A program made the position numbers and the translations under genes. From Panorpa germanica (taxonomy: Eukaryota > Arthropoda > Insecta > Mecoptera > Panorpidae): a DNA stretch of 64,000 nt. The notes beneath the pieces are model-generated. The model had not been told where the DNA came from, searched no databases, and saw only the letters and a program-made list of their open reading frames with translations. The stretch is from positions 24,686,759 to 24,750,758 of the forward strand of contig OY783204.1 of assembly GCA_963678705.1 (NCBI GenBank), in the 5' to 3' direction. Below, piece by piece: positions 10,766 to 22,837 of the stretch (position 1 is the first letter of the stretch; each line of letters opens with the position of its first letter).

Positions 10766-13435
10766 TCACAGGGTCAGGTCTTGAGGCTTGGTCCTCTTCA
10801 ATCTACGCAGATCTGTTCTCGTATCGAGTAACTGCAATATTTCATTGTTGTGGTGGTCTTGTAGACGTAGCAAATGTCTACTCGCTGCCTTCTTGATTTC
10901 ATCGTCTACGGTGGGCATCTTTAAGTCACGATGTAGATTTTCATTTCTGATGTACCATGGCGCATCTGTAATACTACGCAGTACTTTATTTTGAAACGTT
11001 TGTATTTTCTTCAAATTGGTTTTCTTGGTACAACCCCACAGTTGTATACCATAGGTCCAAATGGGTTTCAGTATTTGGTTGTATAATACCAGCTTGTTAT
11101 GCACGGTCAGCTGTGAGTGCCTTCCCATTAACCAATGCATTTTTCTGAGTTTAATATTTAGCTGCTCTCTTTTCATTTTGACATGCTCCTTCCACTTGAG
11201 CTTCGCATCTAGTGTCATACCTAGGTATTTCGCCGTGTTGGAGTAAGGTATTGTTTGTGAGTTGAGGGTAACTGCGAAAGGAATAGTTTTCCTGTTTGTA
11301 AAATTTATGTGCGTTGATTTGGCTTCGTTCAGCTTAATTCGCCATTTCTTTGTCCACTTATAAACCTCATTAAGCGATTGCTGCAGTTTACTATTCACTT
11401 CTTCTTCTTTCTTCCCAGTAACCATTATTGCAGTGTCATCTGCAAAGGTAGCTATTGTGGCATTCTCAGGTTGTGGAATATCCCTTGTGTATAGTAAATA
11501 CAAAACTGGTCCAAGGACGCTACCCTGGGGCACTCCTGCTTTTATTTGCTTCATCTCAGAGTACTCATCTTCTATTTTAACTCTAAAATGTCTACCTTTT
11601 AGATAGGATTTAAGAATGAGGTACCATTCAGCAGGTAAATCCTTTTGCAATTTGTGTTCTAGTCCTTGGTGCCATACTTTATCAAACGCCTGTGCCACAT
11701 CCAGAAAGACGCTGGAACATATTTGTTGCGTTTCAAGTGCTTTTTCGATGATATTAGTTATTCGATGAACCTGTTCTATTGTCGTGTGTTTATTTCTAAA
11801 TCCGAATTGATGATCCGGAATTAGCCTTCTTTCATATATTATTGGCTTCAACCTTTTCAGGAGAAGTTTTTCAAATATTTTAGAAATAACTGGCAGTAGT
11901 GAAATTGGCCGGTAGCTCGTGACTTCATTTGGTGGTTTACCTGGTTTAAGTAACATTATAACTTCAGCTACTTTCCATTGGCTAGGGACGTATAGAAGTC
12001 TGATAGCTGCATTAAAATGATGTAGGAGTTTTCTCAGTGCTATATCCGGTAATTCTTTAATTACCTTACCCGTTATAAGGTCAAATCCCGGGGCTTTTTT
12101 GGCATTCAAATCGGTCTTAATTATGTGTTTTAGTTCTTTGAGAGTTACTGGAAGAATTTTGAGGTTGTCTTTTTTTGCAGTGCGAGCGATGTCTTCTTCG
12201 GTAGTCTGTCGAGGGTATGGCTTAAATGTTTTCTCTAAATATTCAGCGAATAGGTCTGCTTTTTGCTTGTTGTTGACCATCCATGATCCGTCTTCTGTTT
12301 TGATGGGAGGGTTCAGGTTTTTCGGCCTCTTCAATGCTTTCGCTGCTTTCCATAATGAGTAGTCCGTTTCCTTGTCTGCAGAGAGCTTTCTCAGGTACCA
12401 AGCAAAGTTTTCATTCTTGATTTCTTTCAGCAGTTCTTTTAAGCTATTAGCTAATGTATTTAGAATGGTTTTGTCCTGGGGTGCTCTAGTAGTTTGCCAT
12501 TTCTTTCTAGCTTTTCTTTTTTTGTTGACAAGTTCTCTAACCTCTTTTGGAAAATTGATATTAAAATTTTCTTTTACTTTTATTTTTGGAGAATTTCGCC
12601 ATGCCGCATTTTGAATTGCTTTTACTAAAATGTCAACATCGTCTTCCAGTTCTTTAGGTGTTTTCAGCGGTATTTGTAAATTTATATCTTGTTCGAGATC
12701 TTTACGGTATCCTTCCCAGTCTGTTTTATGGTTAATGAGACTTGGTGGAGTACTTCTCATTATTATTGAACTACTAATGGTGAGTATGATCGGTGTGTGA
12801 TCCGATGATATTGTTTCATCACTACCTATGTGCATGTAGTTTCTTGAGAGCCCTTTTGTTATATAGAAGTCAATGAGATCTGGAATTTTTTCATTATCTG
12901 TTGGCCAGTACGTTGGCATTCCCGTGGATAGGAACTCACACTTATAATCGCAACCTGCCTGATAGAGCTCCTTTCCTTTGGCCGTGGTCAAGCGAGAGCC
13001 CCAGAAAGTGTTTTTGGCGTTGAGATCACCTCCAATGATAAATTTGTTGCCTAGAGTTTTAAAGAGATTTAAATAGTCTTGTTTTTTAAGATTATATCGT
13101 GGTGGACAATAAATGGCTGCAATTTTGAATGCTTGGTTTTGTATTTTCATTGAAATTGTTGTAACTTGCATTTCTTCTATTTCAATGTTTACTTCTGCAT
13201 TGTGTTTTACTCTTTCGTGAATAATTATAGCTGTTCCTCCCCTCGCTTTATTTGCTGGATGATTTGATTTGTAAATGCGATAATTATTGAGCTTGATATA
13301 CGACTCCCGTGTGAAATGTGTTTCGGACACAAGGCATATATCAACTTTTTTAAGATGCATAAATAGTTCTAATTCGTGAATGCGTCCTTGCAATCCGTTG
13401 GCATTCCAGGCAGCTATTGTAATTACGTTATTCAT
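10766..13435 (-). CDS. LINE ORF2: endonuclease-reverse transcriptase (Jockey-like)
   Basis: An 889-residue protein that nicks target DNA and copies its RNA in place. The N-terminal endonuclease/exonuclease/phosphatase domain shows WNANG (N11), SETHF (E38), a GGDLNA motif and the catalytic SSDHTP (D212-H213). The reverse-transcriptase domain follows with YRPISLLP, HQFGFR, LDVAQAFDKVWH, GVPQGSVLGP and the catalytic FADD at 664-667, then KYLGMTLD. The C-terminal tail lacks a zinc motif, which fits Jockey-type elements. Its start ATG overlaps the end of ORF1 by 8 nt, suggesting termination-reinitiation. No internal stop or missing catalytic residue is seen, so it may be functional. The clade is inferred from motifs and gene layout only. 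Confidence 0.92.
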   Translation of the reverse strand: MNNVITIAAWNANGLQGRIHELELFMHLKKVDICLVSETHFTRESYIKLNNYRIYKSNHPANKARGGTAIIIHERVKHNAEVNIEIEEMQVTTISMKIQNQAFKIAAIYCPPRYNLKKQDYLNLFKTLGNKFIIGGDLNAKNTFWGSRLTTAKGKELYQAGCDYKCEFLSTGMPTYWPTDNEKIPDLIDFYITKGLSRNYMHIGSDETISSDHTPIILTISSSIIMRSTPPSLINHKTDWEGYRKDLEQDINLQIPLKTPKELEDDVDILVKAIQNAAWRNSPKIKVKENFNINFPKEVRELVNKKRKARKKWQTTRAPQDKTILNTLANSLKELLKEIKNENFAWYLRKLSADKETDYSLWKAAKALKRPKNLNPPIKTEDGSWMVNNKQKADLFAEYLEKTFKPYPRQTTEEDIARTAKKDNLKILPVTLKELKHIIKTDLNAKKAPGFDLITGKVIKELPDIALRKLLHHFNAAIRLLYVPSQWKVAEVIMLLKPGKPPNEVTSYRPISLLPVISKIFEKLLLKRLKPIIYERRLIPDHQFGFRNKHTTIEQVHRITNIIEKALETQQICSSVFLDVAQAFDKVWHQGLEHKLQKDLPAEWYLILKSYLKGRHFRVKIEDEYSEMKQIKAGVPQGSVLGPVLYLLYTRDIPQPENATIATFADDTAIMVTGKKEEEVNSKLQQSLNEVYKWTKKWRIKLNEAKSTHINFTNRKTIPFAVTLNSQTIPYSNTAKYLGMTLDAKLKWKEHVKMKREQLNIKLRKMHWLMGRHSQLTVHNKLVLYNQILKPIWTYGIQLWGCTKKTNLKKIQTFQNKVLRSITDAPWYIRNENLHRDLKMPTVDDEIKKAASRHLLRLQDHHNNEILQLLDTRTDLRRLKRTKPQDLTL

Positions 13436-14858
13436 TTCTGTTTCCTTGTCGCATTGTTATCGAACCACTTTCTAGTTTTTGTATTTTCTCAAAGATTTGT
13501 TTGTTTACATTTTGCTGCTCGTTCATATTGTTAAGAATTTGATTTAGCATTCCTTCTATTGTTCTTTTTTCTTCTCTACCGCTGGCAATCTGGCTGTATG
13601 TTTTAGGCGCTTCGCTGCTTGCGCTACTTGCTTGTATATTTGCAGGTTGAATTTCCTTTTCCTGTGTATACCTTCGTTGTACCTGTACTTGCTTATTCTG
13701 CTTTGTAATATTGTCCCTTCTGTTTTGAAGTTCCATGGCTACTACACACCCTCTGTAGCTAGCTGGATGATCTCCTTTACAGTTGATGCATATGGGAGTC
13801 GTCTTTCTACTTACTGTACAAGATATGGTATTGTGTTTTCCAGCACATCTCACACATCGTGGATCTTTATTGCAGTAGCTGTGAGTGTGATTAAACTCCT
13901 GACACCTCTTGCATTGTGGTATTAAACGTGTGTTTTTCCGAAGCGGTTCTATTTTTACTACTATATTTAGTATGTTTCTTATTTCATATATTTTGTCTAT
14001 ACTCTCCTTATTGTCAAAAGTTAGCATAAATAGCGGTAGTCCCCGCTTCGTAGTCTCTCGTTTCTCGTTTATTTCTTTTTTGATTATGTTGATTGCATCC
14101 AGCACTTTTAATCCTTTCCCTTTAAGATCTTCAATGATATCATTTTTGTCGCATGATGGATGCAGCCCTTTAGCCATGACTTTAATTGTTCTTTCGTTTT
14201 TATCCTCATAAGTATGCCATTGAAGTTTCTTATCATTTAGTTGGGCGGCTAATGCTCTGTACGCATTATGATCAGGGGTATTTATCTTCCAGGCATTGTT
14301 GCTTAAAGAAGTGACTTTGCATTCTTGTTCTGTACTTCTCTTTATTATCTGAAACAATGTTTTGTACTCCTCTACCCCCGCTACATTTATAGGTGGAGGA
14401 CGGTTACTATTCTTTTGTTTTTGTTGGGTATTTTCAGTTTTGTTAACGTCCTCTAATTTTCTTGAGTTTACCTCTTTTTCTGGTGTGATGACGTCTGGTG
14501 ATGCGATTGCTTTTCGCTTCTTTGATTTTCTCTTGAAGATCCAGTCGGTCTCCCGAATTACTTCATCTTCATCTGTTCCATATTGTTCCACTTCTTCATT
14601 TCTCACTGAATTATTTCCAGCCTTGTGCGATGGTTTAATTCCTTGAGCTATGTCTTGTAGTTCCCTTACTTGCTGCTTTAATTCTTTCACAGTTTCCTCA
14701 AGTATGGATCTTTGTTTCCTCTCTTCTTCCCATGCTAGTTGCCATTTTTTTGCCTCTGCATTTTCTATATTTTCTATATTTATTTCTGGTTCTATGCATC
14801 TTTGAACTGGGCCAGAATGCTGCTGGTTGGTATGCGTTGTAGGCGGGGAACGCATCAT
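13428..14858 (-). CDS. LINE ORF1: Gag-like nucleic-acid-binding protein
   Basis: A 476-residue protein that in Jockey-type elements coats the element RNA. Residues about 35-70 look like a coiled coil (WEEERKQRSILEETVKELKQ), a basic nuclear-localisation-like patch KRKSKKRK lies near 110-117, and three C2HC-type zinc knuckles start at residue 316 (CKRCQEFNHTHSYC, then CVRCAGKHNTISC and CINCKGDHPASYRGC). The order of a middle RNA-binding-like domain followed by knuckles is typical of Jockey ORF1. It lies directly upstream of ORF2 with an 8-nt overlap (ATGAATAA). The first in-frame ATG pair was taken as the start. Confidence 0.88.
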   Translation of the reverse strand: MMRSPPTTHTNQQHSGPVQRCIEPEINIENIENAEAKKWQLAWEEERKQRSILEETVKELKQQVRELQDIAQGIKPSHKAGNNSVRNEEVEQYGTDEDEVIRETDWIFKRKSKKRKAIASPDVITPEKEVNSRKLEDVNKTENTQQKQKNSNRPPPINVAGVEEYKTLFQIIKRSTEQECKVTSLSNNAWKINTPDHNAYRALAAQLNDKKLQWHTYEDKNERTIKVMAKGLHPSCDKNDIIEDLKGKGLKVLDAINIIKKEINEKRETTKRGLPLFMLTFDNKESIDKIYEIRNILNIVVKIEPLRKNTRLIPQCKRCQEFNHTHSYCNKDPRCVRCAGKHNTISCTVSRKTTPICINCKGDHPASYRGCVVAMELQNRRDNITKQNKQVQVQRRYTQEKEIQPANIQASSASSEAPKTYSQIASGREEKRTIEGMLNQILNNMNEQQNVNKQIFEKIQKLESGSITMRQGNRNE

Positions 14859-15199
14859 CCTCCCCTTGGGAGGAGTCTTGTTGCTACCTCTAATATTTAT
14901 TTATTTCAAACGAATACCGTGTAGAAAGAAGAATATTCATATTACATCAATGTTACTGGCACTATAACTATCAACTTATAAATAATACAATTAATATTAT
15001 ATTAAATATGAAGAATGACTTTATAAACTGAACTGAACACTTTGACTATCCAACGTAATCTAGGGCTTCCTGGAATACTGCTCCTACTATGCGATTCCTT
15101 AGTTTCTACTTCAGATCCAGACATTTTAAAATAACTTTTTAGTTAATTTAATATCAACAATGACAGGCCTTGTATATTCACAGATAGAAATCCTTTCAA

Positions 15200-15211
15200 A
15201 TTCATCTAATT
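15200..15211. repeat. LINE target-site duplication, right copy
   Basis: ATTCATCTAATT immediately outside the LINE 5' end; identical to 10588-10599. It continues into the foldback arm sequence AATTGCAGC. Confidence 0.85.
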
Positions 15212-15362
15212 AATTGCAGCTTTAGATTTTGATGCACGTTTATAGTTACAAAAAACGATTTAAACATAAAAAAACATGGTTTTTTTGATAATATTTAACC
15301 TGCTGTATAGTATCGCCATCTATATTTCGCGAGAAAAAATGATTAAGTATCGTTTCACCTTA

Positions 15363-16084
15363 AGTTCAACTAATAAATATTGTGATAACAATTATAATAC
15401 TTACGTCTGACCTACGGACGCGTTTCCCCTTAAAAGAGACCCTGATAATCATAAAATCTTGATCAATAATTCAATCTTGAGAGCAAAGATATATCGTTAA
15501 GTATTTCTGTTTAGTTATTATCGTAACAATCAGCAACAATGAGCGGTCAGGCTAAGATATACATCTCGCACAGTAAGAAGAGCACGGAATGGACCAGAGG
15601 TGAACAGCTAAGTAATGAATAAGATCATACACAGAGTAAAGTATACTTGTTGTACATCATCTTGAGATATAGAATTTAATCATTCTTGACATTTATAATT
15701 TATATTCAATTCACAAAACCTGTGTTTACAACAAAGTCTGAAGATGTAATTTACAATGTATAACAATGTAATTAACAAGATAAGTAGATGAAGCGTTTTA
15801 TGATAGTGCCACACCTGAAAGATATTACTATATCATCGGAGACTGAAAAACGGTTTCCAAGTTACAGTAATTACGGTAAAGGTTTTTTATTTATTTTGAG
15901 AAAACTAAAATCGGTTTCATGAACCGTTTTTTTTAAATTGTAACCGTAAAAGAAAAGAGAAAAAATTAAAATTTCTCACATGTCGACCTGTTATATATAC
16001 CTAATAAGAGTACCTATTTCAGATCTGAACAAAAACAAATAAAACAATTTCGGTTTTCAATCTAAATTTTCAAAATAACAGATA
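15363..16084. other. Intergenic stretch, nothing recognised
   Basis: No supported gene or repeat beyond short A/T runs. Confidence 0.4.
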
Positions 16085-16442
16085 AATATAATTCTAAGGG
16101 TTTGTCATAAATAAAGTTTATAAAATTTATGACAAACACTTAGAAATGTTATCAGTCATATAAAAAATGGAATTTAAGTTGAAAATATAGCAATATTTAT
16201 TTTAAAAACTTATTTTTGCGGTTCCAACTCATTAAAAGTCAATCAATGGAAGAAAGCTTAAAATATAGATACGTTATTCATCTAACTAATTGCAGCTTTA
16301 GATTTTGATTCACGTTTATAGTTACTTACAGAAAACGATTTAAACATAAAAAAACATGGATTTTTTTATATATATAACCTGCTGTATAGTATTGCCATCT
16401 ATATTTCGCTAGAAAAAATGGCCAAGTATCGTTTCACCTTAA
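16085..16442. repeat. Foldback element fragment (centre plus right arm)
   Basis: Carries the right arm of the 10165-15362 element, ending AAAATGGCCAAGTATCGTTT then CACCTT. Its centre is a short palindrome around 16098-16145 (GTTTGTCATAAAT / ATTTATGACAAAC). The left arm is missing. This copy preserves the site equivalent to the LINE insertion point at about 16272-16285. Confidence 0.75.
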
Positions 16443-16967
16443 TGCAAAATATAATCTAGTAGCTTAAATCGCAGTACTATTATAAAAAAAATTAGCGTAC
16501 AAATTACTCTAGATAAGAAAAATGTATGTATCTTTCAGGAGATTAGCTACCATCATAGTGTCCGACCGCTTGCTCCCGTCATAGGTAACTAACAGAACTA
16601 ACTAGTGTTGAACTAGGTTTCGCTCTCAGCCGGTTAAGTGCTCTGAATGTTACCTTATCATGAACCCCAAGCCTGAGCCCGAGTAGTTCTTTGTTCGTTT
16701 AATTTAACGCTATCTTCTTTCTATATTTATTTAATAGTAGCAAACTTATTACTCTTTACAGTATACACTATCATGGACAATTAGTTCTAGAAGAAATAGG
16801 CAAAGGTTATTGGCTCTTGTGAATATGTTGCGCATGACTCTATTAATAACAAGATACGTTTATAATCAAAGAATTATAAAAGAGTTAAGAAAATTAAAGT
16901 ATTATTTCTTTCAAAAATAATTGTTGTCTAAAAATGATTTATGATTCTTCTTCTTTTTCTTTCTCAG
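16443..16967. other. Intergenic stretch, nothing recognised
   Basis: No supported gene or repeat. Confidence 0.4.
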
Positions 16968-17205
16968 ACCTCTCAATAAACAATTTGGTGAAGTGTCCTG
17001 TTTTGTGACGTTTCTATCACTATTGCACTTCAATTATAGTTCGCATCTACTTTAACTTCATTTGTAGAGTGGTTTCGCCATTTGTAGCTAATAAAATAGA
17101 CATTTCATCTTAGCGACTGTGAGAAACTGAAGTGTAAATGAACTTTTTCATGACAAAAAAGTCAATATGATGGCAAAATGACTCCAAAATGTTTACAGAG
17201 CTCCT
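16968..17205. repeat. MITE-B relative, diverged
   Basis: The left end contains AATAAACAATTTGGTGAAGTGTCCTG, split here as AATAAACAATTTGG and TGAAGTGTCC, and the right end CCAAAATGTTTAC. Both match the ends of the MITE-B copy at 36352-36726. Internal words shared with 22838-23132 include TAGCT-ATAAAA-AGACATT. The boundaries are approximate. Confidence 0.55.
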
Positions 17206-19357
17206 ATTAATATTCATTATCAATTTGATGGTCTCTAATGCACTTATATGCAATAACAATTCATTTCATCTCTAATATATTTAAATAATTTTATCAAAGA
17301 CCATACCATAGTTATTAACTAAAGAATGTAAGCGAGATATTTTGCTTGGTTAAACTACAATTAAGTTCCACTGCAACATAAATGAACGTTGAGAAACAAG
17401 CTTATAAACCAAAGTTTGTAATAAACCTCAGTTATCTGAGAATGTATGAGCTGTTGTTATATCATGAAGTTTATCTAAGAATAAGAAAGATGCACTGAGG
17501 CGACCAGTTCATTACCTAAGCTACATCATCCAGAAAGTAGATTTACCTTTTCTGTAATAGCTTAGAAAAATACTAGAATTTTGGAAATTGCGTATTCAGG
17601 TTATGCACTATAGATTGTGTTATTTATTTCTTTTGTAACTTTTAATTTCCAATATTTTCTATAATATTGAACATGTTAAAATTAATTTGGAAACTAAATT
17701 TGGGGAGAGCTGGCCACCCTATTTTAATCGTATACACTTTTAGGTAATATTTGTTAGAATATAATACGATGTCGTATATTGAGGTTATTCTTAATTACAT
17801 CTCACACAAAGGAATGGAAGAGAGGTCCAGCATGTATAACAGGAAAAGAAAGAAATTGTGATATTCCATTCAATCAAAAACTCAACATTAAAAAAAATAA
17901 CAAGACCATATATTTGTTTTTCGAAAGAGTAACGTCAAATGGTTTTATATGTACGTGGTTAGATATAAAAAGTATTAGTAGACGAAATTACCAAAATTCA
18001 CTGGTATATATACAAAATGTAAATATAAATATTATTAAATGAATCTATAACATATAAACGCACCTTTCAAGATAAAACTAAGACCTGATGTTGATGGCAG
18101 AGTCGCACCACGTATAATAACCAAAGTGAACTATTAATAAAAGCGCCCCAGGCTAAATATGTCGGGTTCGGGAAGCTAATTTAAATAAAATATACAACTG
18201 TACCGTTATGCCTTCTGCAAATATATTTTTGCGGTACTGAAACCACATCTCATAACACCGTAAGTCGTGAAATGATCCTCAAAAACATGCTAAATCGATA
18301 TTTGTGTGTGATTTTTAATTATTTAAATATTATTTATGATTCATTAAAATAACATTAAGAGCCGGTTCATTAGAATTCATAGGAAATTGTAGTGGTGGTA
18401 TTCATTCCTATGGTAAAATCGAAACCGTTGAATTTTTTACGTTGCGCGAGTTTATGAGACAACCTTAAGAAAACGGTTGTAAAGTAATTGATATGCTCCT
18501 TGCAAAAAGAGGCATAAGTCAATCCATAGGTATACTTTAAAGGAATATCAATATAATTGAAATATCAAGAGATGCCCGTATAGATACATTTAATGGTTCT
18601 AAATCTAAAACTTGTCTGAAAATAAACCCTGGAATTAGTTTGTAACAAGTTAGCAAATTTTAAACTGTATTGAAAGACAATTTTGTACCTAGATAGTTAT
18701 GTAATGTTATGACATATTTTGAAGCCGTCTTATATTCAGGATTTTCATCTTCTTTCTTTCATCATCGTCTGATAGATATTACTACTGATATAATTAATTT
18801 TTTATCAATTTGTTTACTTGTCAAATCAGATGAACATTAATCAAATACATATACTAACGTTTACAAATAATATTGGCAAAAACAAAACAGCTATAATAAC
18901 AAACAATAAAAAAATGATATTAGATCTTAAAACCACAAAACCTTTTTTCAAAACATGATTCATATGAACGAAAACTATGAAAGAAGTTCGGTTCAATGAT
19001 CATTAACCAGCAAAGTAATATTTATACTAAGAATCTACTTAATGTGTTTTTATAATGATCGATAATACGGTGAAAACACGTTGGTCGATCTGATTGATTA
19101 TATGATTGACAAGATTAAAGCAGATAATGGATTTTAAAGTGCATCGCTAGTAGTTACAGATAGTCCAGGAAAAATATAACACCATCTACCGTCTATTGTG
19201 TACTTACGAGCATGTTTTTGTGTATTCCAAACAATGTAAAGTTACGATTGATTTCTAAATAAGGAGAAGCAAATATTTTAAGAGTAAGCCTGTCCAAACA
19301 ATATTAACTACATCACTCAGAGTCCAACTCTCGTCGTTACATAAAAATTTATTTAAC
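17206..19357. other. Intergenic stretch, nothing recognised
   Basis: The longest open frame (17779-18042) is AT-driven and shows no family motif. No repeat could be matched. Confidence 0.4.
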
Positions 19358-19682
19358 TTAAGCTGAAACGATACTTGGCCATTTTTGGTTTTGACGATAC
19401 TATACAGCAGGTTAAATATTATCAAAAGTAAATGTAAGTAACTACAAACGCGAATCAAAATCTAAAGCTGCAATTAGTTAGATGAATAACGTATGTATAT
19501 TTTAAGTTTTCTTCCACTTACTTTTAATGAGTTAGAACCGCAAAAATAACTTTTGAAAATGAATATTGCTATATTTTCTAGATAAATTCCAATTTTAATA
19601 TGACTGGTAACATTTCTAAGGGTTTGTCTTAAATTTTATAACCTTTACTTATAAAAAATGGCCAAGTATCGTTTGACCTCAA
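19358..19682. repeat. Foldback element copy, shortened right arm
   Basis: Starts near GAAACGATACTTGGCCATTT and ends AAATGGCCAAGTATCGTTTG. The left arm and the central TAAGGGTTTGTC are kept, but most of the right arm is deleted, leaving an element of about 325 bp. It belongs to the same family as 10165-15362. Confidence 0.75.
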
Positions 19683-22600
19683 GCTATTGGTGAGACGTAT
19701 GTATTGGATTTTTTAATAATTACTTTCGGCTTTACAATCTCCTTTACATGCCATTTAATCTTACTTAAATGTATATTTCTCTTTTGTCTTTCTTCTTATT
19801 TCCTCCATCAATCCTCCTCTAGTTTTAATCCACTTTTCACCTGCTTCGAACTCCTACTTTCCTTTTCTGCTGGTTTTCTCGCCTTCTTTCCGTAGTTCTT
19901 CCTTTTCTACTTTTAATTTCCATTCTTTCCTCCTACTCTATTTCTAATTTGTGTCTTTTTCCTTTTTCCTCCACGTATTCCAATTTCCGTTTTAGTTATA
20001 CACTTACTTCACATGTACAAAAACATTTTTAGTCACCATTTTTTCAAAATGGATATCTAAATTATCACAATCGAGGCTAGCAACAAAATATACGATATCA
20101 CCACGCACAAATTAGTCATAGAAGTTTATTTTCCAGCATTTTCGCATATTTTCTGCATGAAGTTATTTAGAGAAACTTTTGTGGGATTTGTGACTAATTA
20201 GGAAACATTTTATTGGTTGATTAAACCAACTACTCTTCCCTCAGCTTCATCTAAAGCTGGACATACTGGACATCTAAACATACGTATAAAGCAAAGAAGT
20301 CTGAACTAATACTTACATCGTCTTTGACCGTTGTTGATTTGAATTAAATATGACTTTGAATCAAATATATTTTTCCATAAATAACGTTATGATCTAACGG
20401 TGCTCTATACGAATTTGACTGGACTTAATCCATTATAATAGTTTGCTATTTGCTGTATACAACTCTAAACGGAATCCGCATGCAACATTTATTGTTTATT
20501 CACGCTGTCCGTGGTTCGAGAATAACTAGAATCTCCAATTGTAAGAACCAAGAAGAAACCGTCTAATACGTAACGTGGATAATTGTTAAATGGTAGGAAA
20601 TGTTACTAAAGTTGCTTATTTGTGAAGAATGTTGCTTAGTTGTTGTTTTCTTTTTTGTTAGTTTGTAATCTCAGCTGTAAACTGACGGTAAGTTCATTGT
20701 CACCTTCGGCAAGTTTACTACGCGAATAAACATTTGCGAAAGCAGTGGAGGAGTGGTACTTAAATACCTCTAATTATTAATGATTGATGGCAAAAGTTAT
20801 ACTTCTACTTTTTGGCTTAAATCTAACCAAACAAAATTTTAACAAATACTACTAATTCAGAAGTGGTGGTAAAATGCTTGTCATTCCAAGAGAACTCCTT
20901 GAGAGCATCTGTATATAATTTTCTTTTTAATTGTATTAATAAATTATACATGTTTTGACCCTGTAAGGTCCTTATAAGGCAACTGCGTTACATTCCTTAT
21001 CAGGAAGTTGGAAATATCTAACATGGAACTCATCAGGTTCCTTGCAACATCTAGGGTTAAATTCTATTCGGTTATTAGTAAAAGATTTTTGTTGTATTAC
21101 ATTTATTTAATCAAATTTTAAAAAAGATTTATGCAAAAGTATGTTACATTTTGGTAAATAATATTACATCAATATTATATTACATAACATGTTGTTAGTT
21201 AAGTATTGTTTTGCATTTCTTTTCCTATTTCCTTTTGCAAATTTTCCAGCATATTGTAAATTTTCTTGAACTCTATAATTTTATAAAACTTATTCAGCTT
21301 TTTATTTAATTTATATAACTTTAGATTTGCACATAACTATTCTTTCAAGCAAAATTTGAACCCTTAGATTATCCTTTATATTTTATGAGATATAAGCGGC
21401 AAAAATTTTACCATTTTTTCTAAATTTACTAGTCTAAATTTCCAGATAACTAATTCGCTAACTAATCTAATTTCTTTACTAGTACACCACTGATCTACAG
21501 TTTTATTTCCTATTTCACTTTTAACGTTTTTCTAACCTGTTCACAGATGTGTTTATATTTACAACATAACATTTCACACAAAGATGTTAATATCAGTTTT
21601 TTACTACATATTCTAATAATTGTAATAAAACGTACAAAAAATGTACGATATGTCGTAAAATCAACGTACTCTTATAGCAAATACTTCTGCTGAGTTCTTG
21701 ATAATTACATTCAATTATTTGATGTTTCTTTTGATTCTAATTAGCGTTTTGCTAACTATATAATAAAAATCATGTATTATGCTTTGTCATTTCTTTGGTG
21801 GGATAATGCTCCAGTATGTTTTACCTACAAGTACAACGCTGAATCAACTGGTCGGCACAATGACCGAATTTGATTTCACATTTAATTTACTCATCGTAGT
21901 TCAGTGCTAAAGCTGCTGAGGTGTAGAGTAACTATGCCGGTTCTAGACTAAAAACGAAGTTTAAGTAATATACATTAGATGAGTCGTGTAATGGAGGGGA
22001 AAGGAAAGAAGGGAGGTAAAGCAACAGAAGTAAGGGTCCTGCATTTAGCAATTGGTATTCTTTGGGCTTAAGATGTATTTTTATAACTGGATCTTTGCTA
22101 TAAATTTATATATTCATGGCTATGACTTGTAGAGTTCTAGAAACGTATCAGGACAAGATTGCCAGCTTGTTATATATTGATACGCCCGCAGCAACTTGAT
22201 ACCGATTAATCGATTATTCAATATTATCCAACCCGTACAACTTGATTACATTAAACGAGTATATACTTATAAATAGTGCAAGTTGAAGTTCAAATATTCC
22301 ATTACACTTTTACAATCTTGCAGGCAGTAGTATCGTGCCTTTAATACCTCTCTCACAGTCTTACCCCCTCTAACATTTCTCCTGTCATGTCGGCGTAATA
22401 ACTTTCAATTATATTTAGCACACGTATTAATTTAATTGTTTGTAATTTCATGCCCATGACATCGAAATATCGCTAAACATTGTCCGTATATACAAAGTCG
22501 ACATGAAGGCGCCAGAATTGTTTTGCATGCTGAGGAAGTGAATTATTGGACTAGCTAGCATGCAATTACAATAGATTTTTATTTATCCTTTTCTTGTTGC

Positions 22601-22837
22601 ATTTGTTGCAATGTATATTAATTATTAAGTAATTGGATTTATTGGTGTTATAGTAAGACAATGGTAATATTTATTTATGGAAGTTTAACCTTTTGTCTTT
22701 GCGGTACCATGTATGAACGAGTTTATCCTGGTAGGTCTAATGTATACTCTTCCCTGGACATGACTTCATTTTAAAGTAGCTTTGTTTTGTAATAGAACAA
22801 CAAGATCATTCAGAAAGCGGGCTGTTGATATTGGTAA
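19683..22837. other. Intergenic stretch with a pyrimidine-rich tract
   Basis: About 19750-19990 is strongly pyrimidine-rich on the plus strand and could be a decayed LINE coding segment on the minus strand, by analogy with 4190-4870. No diagnostic motif was found. The rest shows no gene. Confidence 0.35.

Larger units (their letters stand above)
10600..15199 (-). mobile_element. Jockey-like LINE, apparently complete
   Basis: A minus-strand non-LTR retrotransposon of about 4.6 kb. At the left edge a run of about 20 T is its poly(A) tail. The 12-bp duplication ATTCATCTAATT flanks it (10588-10599 and 15200-15211), marking insertion by target-primed reverse transcription. It contains ORF1 (13428-14858) and ORF2 (10766-13435), both open, with about 340 bp of 5' leader and about 165 bp of 3' UTR. 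The target was one arm of a foldback element; the related copy near 16275 shows an equivalent empty site. The clean tail, duplication and ORFs suggest a young copy. Confidence 0.9.
10165..15362. repeat. Foldback element split by a LINE
   Basis: The outer ends are inverted repeats: AAGGTGAAACGATACTT at 10165 and AAGTATCGTTTCACCTT at 15362. The left arm, reading inward, is mirrored by sequence both beside the LINE (10440-10599) and after it (15212-15362). The un-split element was therefore about 600 bp, made mostly of two long inverted arms. Related truncated copies lie at 16085-16442 and 19358-19682. It has no coding capacity and is probably a non-autonomous DNA element. Confidence 0.75.

Noticed and set aside
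10788..14924. Many plus-strand open frames of 60-100 codons
   Set aside because: All are antisense shadows of the LINE ORFs.
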